Source of the DNA: Ascoidea asiatica
Taxonomy: Eukaryota > Ascomycota > Saccharomycetes > Ascoideales > Ascoideaceae
Direction of reading: 5' to 3'
Assembly: GCA_001600695.1 (NCBI GenBank)
Contig: BCKQ01000005.1
Location: forward strand, 880,593 to 944,592
DNA length: 64,000 bases
Under the pieces are notes generated by a model that had not been told where the DNA came from, made no database searches, and saw nothing but the letters and a program-made list of their open reading frames with translations. How positions within the stretch are numbered: the stretch's first letter is position 1; each line of letters starts with the position of its first letter. This document shows, piece after piece, positions 54,809-64,000 of this stretch. The position numbers and the translations under genes are program-made.

Positions 54809-56712
54809 ATGACAATAATTGAAGAATGTGAAGATGACATTATATTTACATCTTCTTCCGATGTCTATACTAATATTCCTGCAAGAAAAATTCTAGGATT
54901 TCTAGTTGTAGATCCAAATTCAATAGATAATCATTTATCAGAATTTTCAATAAATTCTGTTGGATTTTCAAGTTTTAATACAAATTCGTCAACTCAATTA
55001 GATAAAAAATTAGGTTTAATTATCAATGAAGAATTTTTTAAAAATTCAATGATTAAAATTATTAAAAATAAACTTTTTACAATTGGTAGAATTCAAGATC
55101 CTAAAAATGATTTAATTATAAATAATAATTATATTTCTTCTATTCATTGTTCAATTTGGGCTATTCAATTTGATGAAGATTCTTTACCTTTAATTTATAT
55201 CAAAGATCAAAGTTTAAATGGCGTTTATATAAATAATCTAAAATTAGGTAAAAATCAAACTTATTTATTATCTGAAGGTGACCAAATTGAAATCAAATTT
55301 GGCTTAAAAGCTAAATTTTTTTATCCTTCAGAATATAAACATATGTTAAGAACTGCAACTCCGGACATTAATAGTAATAGTAATAGTAATATCAAAGTTA
55401 ATAGCCAGACAAATTCAAACTTAGTTTCAAGAAATTGGTTAATTTCAAATAAAACCATTGGTAGTGGAACTTTTGGAAATGTTTATATTTGTGATAAAAT
55501 TAAAACTTCTTTCAATATAAATAAATTTTGTGCTGTTAAAATAATGAAAAATAAAAGCAGACAATCTTTAACTGAAGCAAAAATTTTGAAAACTCTTTCT
55601 CATGTATGAATATAACCTTTTTATTATGTTTCAGCAAATTTCAAAAATTTTATTCTTAATTTTCATTTACTAATACCTTCAAACTCTCTTATATTATACT
55701 TAGCCAAATATTATTAAAATCCATGAAACTCATCTCAGAAACGAGCATTTATACATTTTTGAAGAATTGTACGGATTTACCTTTTTTCATTTGTATATAT
55801 ATTTTTATATCCTATAAAATTCTTTCATATACAATTGCATAATGTACTTAATGCTTTTGGAATTTTTTGTTGAATTTTCTTTTTATCTAACATTTTTTTT
55901 CATTTTAAATTTTTATTAGAATTTGTGGAGGAGATCTTTTTTCATATTTAGCAAAAGGTGATTGTCTTGATGCTTTACCAGAACCTGAATGTTTATTAAT
56001 TGTTTATCAATTAATGTTAGCTTTGAAATATCTTCATGATAATAATGTTGTTCACAGAGATATAAAATTAGATAATGTTTTACTTTCAAAGCCTGAACCT
56101 GGTGCAAGAGTTGTTTTAACTGATTTTGGAATTGCCTGTCAAAATAAATCAAAAAATAAAAGAATGCATACAATTGTCGGAACTCCAGAATATTGTGCAC
56201 CTGAAGTTGGCTTTTCATTGAATATTTCAGATAAATCTGATAAAATCAATATTAATAATAATATTAATAATAATAATAAGGAAAATCAGAATGAAAATGG
56301 TAATGACCGCCATGTTTATGTTAATAGAACTGGTTATACTAAAAAATGTGATGTTTGGTCTCTTGGTGTTATAACACATATAATTCTTAGTGGAATTTCG
56401 CCATTTTATGATGATGGAAAAGAAGTTAATATTGTTAAAGCTGCTTTAAGAGGAAAGCTTTATTTTAATAGACCACAATGGTCTAAAGTTAGTGGAAACT
56501 CTAAAGAATTTGTGAAAAGTTTATTAAATCCAAATCATTGGGATAGACCTGATTGTGATCAATCATTTGAGAAAAGATGGATAAAAATTCATTTAGAATA
56601 TTTAAATAAAATTTATAAAAAAAGAATTTTAAAAGAGTATTGTGAAGACAGTAATAAACTTGAATATTTACATAAAGATAAGGAAATAGGTAATATCACA
56701 ATCGATATATAA
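54809..56712 (+). CDS. MEK1: Meiotic FHA-domain checkpoint kinase Mek1, three exons
   Basis: Exons 54809-55603, 55704-55768 and 55920-56712 encode 550 residues (S. cerevisiae Mek1, 497). Intron 1 (100 bases) has donor GTATGA and branch TACTAAT; intron 2 (151 bases) has donor GTACGG and branch ATCTAAC. Splicing restores SHPNIIKIHETHLRNEHLYI, then FEELICGGDLFSYLAKGD. The single FHA domain (about 90-180; TIGRIQDPKND, SLNGVYINN) precedes the kinase: GSGTFGNVYI, CAVKIM, VVHRDIKLDNVLL, LTDFGIA, VGTPEYCAPEVGF. Mek1 acts with Red1/Hop1 to direct meiotic double-strand breaks to the homologue. GGDLFSYLAKGDCL and APEVGF fit Mek1 better than Dun1 or Rad53 (which has two FHA domains). Without splicing, translation stops one codon into intron 1. 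Confidence 0.88.
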
Positions 56713-56804
56713 GTTCAACTTTTCTAGCAATTCAAGAATATTATCTTTTTTAAATTTGTATTGTTTCTGAATATCAATATACTATATACACTTAACTATA
56801 TTAC

Positions 56805-57719
56805 TCAAATATTTTCTACAGCCCTCATTGTCAATTCAAAGGCATAAAATGTAGCAGCATTAGCAGGACCAGCCCTTAATATTGTAGGAAGAAATCCTTT
56901 GAAAAATGCTTTATATCCATTCGCTTTAAGTGTCTTTTTAGCACAATCCCAAGAACTTTTATACATTTTATTAGAAAGATCATCAGTTTGTAGTTTTGTT
57001 TTTATAACGTCAAATGGATAACAAAGCATCCATAGAGATATTCCTGCTGCTGCTCCATAAGCACATAATCTTATTCCCGGTATATCATTTCTTTCAATAT
57101 TATGTTTAGCTTGATCATGTTTAACCAATGCTTCAAAAGTCATAAAATATATACCAAGACCATGAGATTCTCTTACTAATGTAGGTCCTAAACCTCTCAT
57201 AACTCCAGGAAATCCAACTTTCTTAACAACATCAAATGGTCCATTATATAATCCTTTAGATGAAGTTTGAGTTTGAAGACGAATTCTAATATGTTCAATT
57301 GGAGCAGCTAAAAACCCATTAAAAAATCCAGAAACACTACCACAAAGATACAATTGAAGGTAACTTAATCCAAACTTATCATTTATACCATTCATTCTAT
57401 TTTGATTTTTGAAAAATCTTTTCATTTTTTCATTCACACCAAATTGAATTGAAACACAAGCACCTATACCAATAAGTGGTGTTAATGTACCTTTATAGAA
57501 CCCCTTTATACCTTCATTTTTAATCAATTGTTTTATGACATCTAAAGCGCCATTGTATTTTCCTTCTGGAGCAGATTGTAATCTGACTTTGGTTGTATCA
57601 AAAGGCTGACCAACAAGAACCTGGGCAATACCACCAATTGTTCCACTAAATATATCTTTTGCAACTCTTTTTGCATCAGATGGAGGTTCTATATCAATAA
57701 ACTCAGAAAACTCGGACAT
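56805..57719 (-). CDS. YMC1: Mitochondrial carrier Ymc1 type
   Basis: A 304-residue inner-membrane carrier with three repeats, each opening with the family signature: PFDTTKVR, PIEHIRIR and PFDVIKTK. VAKDIFSGTIGGIAQVLVGQ and KGTLTPLIGIGACVSIQFGV are typical of Ymc1/Ymc2, carriers linked to glutamate/glycine-related transport in yeast. The carnitine carrier Crc1 is the nearest alternative. The ATG at 57719 yields a short acidic leader. It converges with MEK1, the two stops being about 92 bases apart. Confidence 0.85.
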   Translation of the reverse strand: MSEFSEFIDIEPPSDAKRVAKDIFSGTIGGIAQVLVGQPFDTTKVRLQSAPEGKYNGALDVIKQLIKNEGIKGFYKGTLTPLIGIGACVSIQFGVNEKMKRFFKNQNRMNGINDKFGLSYLQLYLCGSVSGFFNGFLAAPIEHIRIRLQTQTSSKGLYNGPFDVVKKVGFPGVMRGLGPTLVRESHGLGIYFMTFEALVKHDQAKHNIERNDIPGIRLCAYGAAAGISLWMLCYPFDVIKTKLQTDDLSNKMYKSSWDCAKKTLKANGYKAFFKGFLPTILRAGPANAATFYAFELTMRAVENI

Positions 57720-58308
57720 GCTTACTTAAAATTATCTTAAAAGATTCTCTAATCAATTTGTTTTAACTTCTAGATATCTAATTTATATATTCATAATAGA
57801 TAATATTCATTATTTCATACATCGTTTAAAGAAGAGCAATCCTATTCTTATATCACTACACTTTGGCATTACTACAGTATTACTCTTCCAATAGGCTGAA
57901 AATATCGAAACAATTCACAGTGGATCCTATCTGGAAACTCTATTAGTCAGAGGCTCGGATTTCACCACTCATTTTGCTCGTTCACTGATTTCAGCCGTTG
58001 ATTTTTGATCTTTTTGGCTTTTGGCTTCGAAATCTTTATTTTCGAATTCTATTTTACAGTTTAGTGTAGTCCTGAGATCAATTTAACAAGGATTTGAATA
58101 TGAATATTGTTATTGTTAGAAAATATACATAAAAAAAGGAATATAAATTATATTATGAATAAACTGATCATTTATTTGTTATATATATCTATTAAAAAAA
58201 ATGAGAATGAAAAGATAAAAATGCTAATAAATTTTTTTGAATTTAAAATAAAAATAAAAAAAAAATAAATGGTCCTAATTTACAACGATATCATAAATGA
58301 AGTTTTGA
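57720..58308. other. Promoter region of YMC1 and 3' side of CDC45
   Basis: YMC1 is read away from this gap and CDC45 ends in it. It is mixed composition with a GC-richer stretch at 57.9-58.06 kb. No gene or motif is recognised. Confidence 0.5.
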
Positions 58309-60870
58309 TCATATTAAACCACAAAGAGTTAAATTTTCTAAAAATGGGGTTAAATCGTTTTTTCTAATCTCTATTATCGATCCTTCAAAACTATCAATTC
58401 GAATTTTGGCTCCAGTGTCTTCAGCTACCTGCTGAAATGCAATACTAAAAGTATTAAGTAATGTTTTGGTTTCATCTAACAATACAATATCATCATCGTC
58501 ATCATCATCACTATTGTTATTGTCATCTTTTTTGTTATTATCTTTATTATCTTTTTTAGTTTTATTTTTTTTATGTTTCATTTTTTCTTTTTCTTTTGCA
58601 CTAATTGCCTGATCTACTCTTTTTCTACCTTTTGGAAAAACTGAAGCTAAACCTAAAACTAAATATGTATCAGTTGATTCATCTAAAGCAGCTAAAACTA
58701 AAGGAAGTAATGGTTGAAATTCGACCTCTGCTAAAATCTCTAAAATCCAAGATCCTAATTTTGATAGCATTAATGGATTTTTAAAGTATTCTAAATCCGT
58801 TCCATCTTTTAAAACTGCAAATCTAAACACTCTTAAATTTTTAAGCAATTTTTTTTCCATAATTAACATTCCAGTTCTAAAAACTATTTTTTGAGATTCT
58901 TTAGCATAATCTAAACCTTTTTTAATTTTATTAATATTATTTTTTTCTAATGCATCCCAACTTCTCCAAAAACTTCTTACCCATGTTTTTTCTTTATCCA
59001 AAATTTTTTTATTAATATAATTTTCATTATTTTCATTCAATAAATCATCTTGATCATTATTTGGATCAATGTTTTCTTTATTTGAACCATCATTCAACTC
59101 AATATCTTCATATTCTAATAAGGATGTTAATGAATCAACACATTCTCCAGCAGATATAGAACCTTTATATCCAAAAGTTCTAACAAAACCATCTCTTATT
59201 AATTCATCTAAACCATATAATCCTAGATATTTTACAAAAATTTGATTTAATTTTTTTTTTATATCAATATCCATATAAAGCCAATTTTGATTTGCAACAT
59301 TAAGTGAAATTCCCATTTTTGCAAACATTTTATTTAATTTTTTTCTACCTTCTTCTTGCCATAATAATAATTTTGCATTAACATAATTTGAATATAAAAA
59401 ACTATTATAAAGTGACCAATGTCTTAATAAAAACAAATAATAATCTTTATCCATGATGATTTTTGATTGATCAGCCTGAGCTTTATTTTGATTTGAAAAA
59501 CTAGATGAACTATTATTACTATTATTGTTATTATTTTCACTTGAGAAATTTATGTTTAGATTATTTGGATTTAAACGTATTACTTCATCTCTTAGTAAAG
59601 GATATAATCTTTTATAAATTTGAGGATATTTAGAATCCAAAGCCATTGTTCCAATTATTGAAAGCCATAAAATATCAATATCATTTGAAATTTCATCATC
59701 AATTAATGAAAGCATTGAGTAAATTTGAATAGTTATTGAAGTTACAATTGTTGAACCTTGAGAATAATAATCTTCAAGTAATTGTTCATTTCTAGTTACA
59801 AGTTTCTGTTTTTCTTTTTTTTTTTTTAATATTTTACTTTCTTGATTATTATCATTATTACTAGTATCATTATTATTAGATATTTCATTATCGAGTTCAG
59901 TTTCACTATCACTTATATTTATAGCATTTGAATTTTTCTTTTTCAGTTCAATACTTGTTCTTGATCTTTTTGAATCCGGTGTACTTTGCCTTGAAAGATC
60001 AGCAAATGATGAAGTTCTTTTTCTTGAAGTTAATAAATCAGATTCAAGTGAAGATTCTATATCACTTTGTTCTATCTCACTTGATGATATATCATGTATT
60101 TCAGAATTCTGTTTTTGTTTTTTTTCTTTTTCTTCTTTTCTGAGTTTTTCTTTTCTTTCCAAATCATCTAATTCATTAAATTCATCATCTATTTCATTAT
60201 CACTAAGAATTGTTATCCCTTTCTTTTTTGATATTTTTTTATTAATCCTGGTTTTATTATTAGAATCACTATCCGAATCATTATCAGACTCTATATCAAT
60301 TATATTTTCTTCAGTTTCTCCTTCTTCTTCATCTTCACCATTTTGTATATTTACAAGGGTATCATAAGCCAGTTTTTCAGAAGTTAATTCTTGATCGATT
60401 AAGCCATCATCAAAACATACAACCATTTGAGAGCCAAAAACATTATCTAAATTCCAGGGTCTATGACCATCAATTATATAAATTTTTCTTTTATATTCAT
60501 CATTTTTAGATTCTTTTGGATTATTATTATAATTTATATCTAAATCATCATTTTCGATTAAAAATTCATCAGGATCAATTTGAAATACGGTTTCAACATC
60601 AACCATTGCACCACATCCTAAAAGAATAATATTATTAACATCACTATCTAATTTTGAATAATGATTTTTCAATTCACTATATCCAACAACAGGTATTAAT
60701 TGATATGGAATTAAATCTTTTTTGAATAAAGAAGTTAATATTTTCGCACCACATAAAGCATCAATATTTAAACAAGAAACGAAAATAACTAATTTACAGG
60801 TAGAATGAGAAAGGGAAGTTTTTTTGATTTCATGAAGAGCTTTTGGAAAATCTGTTGGGGTAAGATACAT
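58309..60870 (-). CDS. CDC45: Replication initiation factor Cdc45
   Basis: An 853-residue protein from the first ATG at 60870 (upstream GTG-opened codons are discarded). The N-terminal DHH-like fold is seen in LVIFVSCLNIDALCGAKIL and NNIILLGCGAMVDVE, and IIDGHRPWNLDNVFG is a Cdc45 hallmark. A long acidic/Lys-rich insert follows (about 185-360), then ITIQIYSMLSLIDDEISNDI, the core helices around HWSLYNSFLYSNYVNAKLLL, and a C-terminal domain ending in PFLENLTLCGLI. Cdc45 joins Mcm2-7 and GINS to form the CMG helicase. The acidic insert makes it longer than S. cerevisiae Cdc45 (650). It shares a divergent promoter with LCL2 that holds G1/S boxes. Confidence 0.93.
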   Translation of the reverse strand: MYLTPTDFPKALHEIKKTSLSHSTCKLVIFVSCLNIDALCGAKILTSLFKKDLIPYQLIPVVGYSELKNHYSKLDSDVNNIILLGCGAMVDVETVFQIDPDEFLIENDDLDINYNNNPKESKNDEYKRKIYIIDGHRPWNLDNVFGSQMVVCFDDGLIDQELTSEKLAYDTLVNIQNGEDEEEGETEENIIDIESDNDSDSDSNNKTRINKKISKKKGITILSDNEIDDEFNELDDLERKEKLRKEEKEKKQKQNSEIHDISSSEIEQSDIESSLESDLLTSRKRTSSFADLSRQSTPDSKRSRTSIELKKKNSNAINISDSETELDNEISNNNDTSNNDNNQESKILKKKKEKQKLVTRNEQLLEDYYSQGSTIVTSITIQIYSMLSLIDDEISNDIDILWLSIIGTMALDSKYPQIYKRLYPLLRDEVIRLNPNNLNINFSSENNNNNSNNSSSSFSNQNKAQADQSKIIMDKDYYLFLLRHWSLYNSFLYSNYVNAKLLLWQEEGRKKLNKMFAKMGISLNVANQNWLYMDIDIKKKLNQIFVKYLGLYGLDELIRDGFVRTFGYKGSISAGECVDSLTSLLEYEDIELNDGSNKENIDPNNDQDDLLNENNENYINKKILDKEKTWVRSFWRSWDALEKNNINKIKKGLDYAKESQKIVFRTGMLIMEKKLLKNLRVFRFAVLKDGTDLEYFKNPLMLSKLGSWILEILAEVEFQPLLPLVLAALDESTDTYLVLGLASVFPKGRKRVDQAISAKEKEKMKHKKNKTKKDNKDNNKKDDNNNSDDDDDDDIVLLDETKTLLNTFSIAFQQVAEDTGAKIRIDSFEGSIIEIRKNDLTPFLENLTLCGLI

Positions 60871-61532
60871 TATATAATCAAGACTTTTCACCCAGTCATA
60901 AATGAAATAAATTTAAATGAATTGAAATAAGTTGAAATGAAAGTAAATTGAATATGAATAGCTTTGAACCAAGTCAAGTATGAACTTATATCAAAAACCA
61001 ATAAAACTACTAACAACACGATAAGAGAAAAAACATTAAATAAAATAAAGCTGTTATCAGATTACTTTAATCAACCATTTCAGTTTCTTTCCTTTAACTT
61101 CTTACTTCTGCGATGATCCATTTTTGTTTATTTTATTTAATTTTGCACGCGATTTCCTGCAAAACAGCAAAAAAGATTTAAAAACAATGAAAAAAGATGC
61201 AAAAACACGAAAAACACGAAAAAAGAACAAAAAAAAGACGCGAGTGATATGTTGTGGCGTATTTCCATTTGCAGAATATCAGCCATATCCATAGCCACAC
61301 CCAACAAAGACTTAGTCTTTTTGGCCACGTGTGGCACCCGCTTGGCTGGCTTTCAGGTTCAGTGCTTAGTGAATTCTGATTGATAAACATGGAAAGATGT
61401 TGAAATTTATTGAATCAGCTATCATTATAGAGAAATGTAAATTGTAAATTGTCTCAAGAAATAATATAATAGAATATAATATTTTATTATAAGTAAAGTG
61501 AAGGGAAATAAGTGATTAATAAGTAGTTCATA
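60871..61532. promoter_or_regulatory. Divergent promoter of CDC45 and LCL2 with G1/S boxes
   Basis: Two CACGAAA boxes (61206-61212 and 61215-61221), the SBF recognition core, lie between two ACGCGA elements (61147-61152 and 61238-61243), which are close to the MBF core ACGCGT. All stand 277-373 bases upstream of CDC45, a G1/S-expressed gene in yeasts. CACGTG (61326-61331, in CCACGTGTGG) is nearer LCL2. Confidence 0.6.
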
Positions 61533-62008
61533 ATGTTGTTTGTAAAGATATTTGGTATCGTTATTTATGTTTTAGGCTGTTCATCTTTTGTTGCTGGAAA
61601 TTTTTTTAATTTTTTTGGAGGTCAACAGCAAGAACAGCAGCAGAGAGAATCGTATGAACAAGAATACTTAAGTTGTAAGTATTAATTATTGATTGTATCT
61701 CGAAAATTGTTTTCAATTGATAACTAACAGTTTAATTTTCTCTTATTTTAGCTGATTGTGAAGGATATTTATGTCCAGAAACTCAAATTTGTGTTCAAAA
61801 ACCAATTGATTGTCCATGTCCTTTTGCTTCTTCACAACTTAAATGTGTATTACCTGATAAATCTAATTATTTTTGTATTTCAAAACCTGCTTTAAATGAT
61901 CCAAAATTATCAGCTTTATATGATGATCCAGTTAAAGGTCCTAAACAGAAAAATAAAGGTATAAGAGATTGTGGTTGGGTTAATCAGGCTTGGAATGGTG
62001 ATATATAG
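61533..62008 (+). CDS. LCL2: Long chronological lifespan protein Lcl2, spliced
   Basis: Exons 61533-61674 and 61752-62008 encode 132 residues. The 77-base intron has donor GTAAGT, branch AACTAAC (61722-61728) and acceptor TAG (ends 61751), splitting a Ser codon. A signal peptide (1-22) is followed by NFFNFFGGQQQEQQQ, the family's Phe/Gln stretch, and the Cys-rich domain CEGYLCPETQIC, CPCPFASSQLKCVLPD, YFCISKP that defines Lcl2. The family is secretory and linked to ER-associated degradation and lifespan by yeast mutants; its biochemical function is unknown. It diverges from CDC45. Confidence 0.9.
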
Positions 62009-62320
62009 AATTAATTTTCAAGAATTTCTCATAAAACTATAACTCTTAACTATTTTTCAATATCTGTAACTCATATCCATTTAAATCAAGGGAATTAAGA
62101 TTATTTTAGATTTTGAAATTTGTTTTTTAAGAACCATTTAGGAATGGAAATTGATTATTTACCTTATTAATAGTATTTGTTCAAATATAAAAAAAAAAAC
62201 CTCAAAAGATTGAAAGTATAAAAATTAATATAATCTAAAATTTAATTGAAAATTATCAGAAATTATATTAAAATGAAACGGAAAAAATAACATAATTATA
62301 TAACGTTACACATATCCTAT
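62009..62320. other. Convergent 3' intergenic LCL2/SEN2
   Basis: AT-rich with an A-run near 62190. Nothing else is seen. Confidence 0.6.
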
Positions 62321-63568
62321 TTAATCTATATCTCTATTTTTACTGAATAAAAATCTTTTATATATAATTTCATTCACTTTATATAATTTGAATAATTCTT
62401 TTAAATCAAAACCTGGGTTTGAAGCAATTGAATTAAAATCATTTTCATTTGGAATTGAAACGTAACACATTATCATTGTCTTTTTAACACCGCCAATAAT
62501 TCTATTAATTGAAGAATTCAAAATAAGATTATTAGAATTTGAATCCTCTTGATAATAATTTTTTAAATTATCTGGATAATTAATCTTAATAACTATACAA
62601 AATTCAGCATGAGAAAATGGCGGGCCACGATCATAAAGTAAATAATCACAACCAAATTTTATACCGGATTTCACACACCAACCCTTTGATCGATAATGAT
62701 GAAAAACAATATAATTAATAATAAATTTATCATCATTGGTTAAATTATTGATTAAATTCAAGAATAAATTATTTTCATTTAAAAGTTGCTTAGAATATAT
62801 ATCATTTCTTTCTTTATAAACATCTATACAATTTAAAGCAAATTTAAGAAAAAAAGTTTCAACTGGCATTAATTGTAAGTATTCTAAATTTTTGATTAAA
62901 TTTTTATTTTTGTTATTATTATTGATTGTATTATCAATTATTAATAAATCACTATCTTCTTGTCTTAATTGGTCAATATTTGAAACTCCATCATCATTGT
63001 CAGTTTCATTGGTAATATTTTTTAATTTTGAAGAATGTATATCATCATTGATTTTCAATTTAAGTAATCTAATTTTTTCAATCTTATCTTTTAAAATTTG
63101 TTTTGAATTGATGGAATTATTTGAATTTGATTCTAAATCTAATTGATTTCTTAAATTAATTTCATCGTTTTCCAAAATTTCTCTTTGTTTTTTAAATAAA
63201 TTTCTTTCTTCTCTTCTTAATTTAGTTAAATCTTCAGAAGATAATTTTGAATTAATTAAACCTAATCTTTTTAAAGTTCTATTAAACCAAGTTGGTTCAC
63301 TTCTACTTAAAGTACCTTTACCAAAAAATCCATTAATCCATAAAAAATTTATATCTTTTTTATTTGTAACTTTATGCATATTATCTATAGAAATAAAGAC
63401 ATTGGTTTTTTTAAATTTTGGTAATGACCATAAAAAATAAGTATATTCAAAAAAATTATAAATCCATGATAAAAAATTATGTGGATAAAAATTTGGAAAA
63501 TTATATAATGGTAAAGGTAAAAGATTTGGATAAAGTTTATTTAAATTTCTTTTCCTACTTTTGGACAT
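62321..63568 (-). CDS. SEN2: tRNA-splicing endonuclease catalytic subunit Sen2
   Basis: A 415-residue protein (S. cerevisiae Sen2, 377). The N-terminal part ends in LWINGFFGKGTLSRSEPTW, a conserved Sen2 block, followed by a Lys/Asn-rich linker (about 120-230). The C-terminal nuclease fold carries the catalytic triad: Tyr 292 in HHYRSKGWCVKSGIKFGCDY, His 320 in PPFSHAEF, and Lys 362 or 363 in GGVKKTM. Sen2 cuts the 5' splice site of intron-containing pre-tRNAs, at the mitochondrial outer surface in S. cerevisiae, in a complex with Sen34, Sen54 and Sen15. Full-length by motif order. Confidence 0.93.
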   Translation of the reverse strand: MSKSRKRNLNKLYPNLLPLPLYNFPNFYPHNFLSWIYNFFEYTYFLWSLPKFKKTNVFISIDNMHKVTNKKDINFLWINGFFGKGTLSRSEPTWFNRTLKRLGLINSKLSSEDLTKLRREERNLFKKQREILENDEINLRNQLDLESNSNNSINSKQILKDKIEKIRLLKLKINDDIHSSKLKNITNETDNDDGVSNIDQLRQEDSDLLIIDNTINNNNKNKNLIKNLEYLQLMPVETFFLKFALNCIDVYKERNDIYSKQLLNENNLFLNLINNLTNDDKFIINYIVFHHYRSKGWCVKSGIKFGCDYLLYDRGPPFSHAEFCIVIKINYPDNLKNYYQEDSNSNNLILNSSINRIIGGVKKTMIMCYVSIPNENDFNSIASNPGFDLKELFKLYKVNEIIYKRFLFSKNRDID

Positions 63569-64000
63569 TATTTAAATTAAGTTAATGAAATTGATTGATT
63601 CACTATTAAAAAAATTATTTTATTAGTAATTAAAATTTTTATTTTAAATTTTATTGAATTTGAGAAGAAATGATTGATATTAATAAATTATTAGCTAAAA
63701 TTGTCAGATACCGTTGTAGTCTATTGAGAAATCATGTTCTTTCACCGGAAACTAATCCATAAAGACATGTAATTGTCATCATAAAAATTAGCTAACAAAT
63801 ATAATTATAAATAATCATGTTTCATTTAAGTATTTGAACAAATACAAGTAAAGAAAGAAAAAAATGTAAAGAACATACTTGTTTGAATTTAAATTAATTT
63901 TTAATATTATTCTCGGTTGTTAATATAAAAAATATTTAAGATTGAAAATACATAAATAAAAAATAAAGAGAACAGTATTTCAGAACTGAAAAACAATCAA
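63569..64000. other. SEN2 upstream region, end of window
   Basis: AT-rich promoter sequence of SEN2 and possibly of a gene beyond the window. No coding or RNA feature is seen. Confidence 0.5.

Overview
The window is nuclear DNA of a budding yeast (Saccharomycotina): it is strongly AT-rich, genes sit alone with their own promoters on either strand, proteins carry long Asn/Ser/Asp runs encoded by AT-rich microsatellites, and the few introns are short with yeast-type signals (GTAAGT/GTATGT donors, branch sites close to TACTAAC). I do not assign a genus. Twenty-three protein genes are recognisable and most have a clear S. cerevisiae counterpart. One more looks broken and two GC-rich stretches could be structured RNAs. 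I found no tRNA, rRNA, transposon, CRISPR array or viral insertion.

Left part (1-16 kb): a secreted expansin-like protein with two cellulose-binding-type modules; LMO1 (ELMO homologue, minus strand); a 3.2 kb gene-poor stretch with a GC-rich inverted-repeat island, a frameshifted gene remnant and a palindrome; RQT4 (ribosome-quality trigger complex); VPS54 (GARP tether).

Middle (16-45 kb): a SET-domain methyltransferase; HMT1 (arginine methyltransferase) and RET1 (RNA polymerase III second subunit) sharing a divergent promoter; spliced YPI1 and NPY1 as a divergent pair; a FUS3/KSS1-type MAP kinase; CHP1; NEW1; the very long GLT1 (NADH-glutamate synthase) with two perfect Gcn4 boxes upstream; an MMT-type mitochondrial metal exporter with a His-rich N-terminal region; FPY1. 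Two kilobases without a gene follow.

Right part (46-64 kb): a secreted CAP/PRY protein; RPL4; PAM16, whose first exon is only the start codon; SCP160 (multi-KH RNA-binding protein); MEK1, a meiotic FHA-kinase in three exons; YMC1; CDC45 with a cluster of G1/S promoter boxes, divergent from spliced LCL2; SEN2 (tRNA-splicing endonuclease).

The genes do not form a pathway cluster. Themes that recur are protein synthesis and its quality control (RET1, SEN2, RPL4, NEW1, RQT4, CHP1, SCP160), mitochondria (PAM16, MMT, YMC1), cell surface (expansin-like, PRY, LCL2) and cell cycle or meiosis (CDC45, MEK1, FUS3-type kinase). Points most worth checking are the two inverted-repeat GC islands (6.5 and 40.3 kb), the MEK1 introns with weak donors and an immediate in-frame stop, the expansin-like protein, and the CDC45 and GLT1 promoter boxes.
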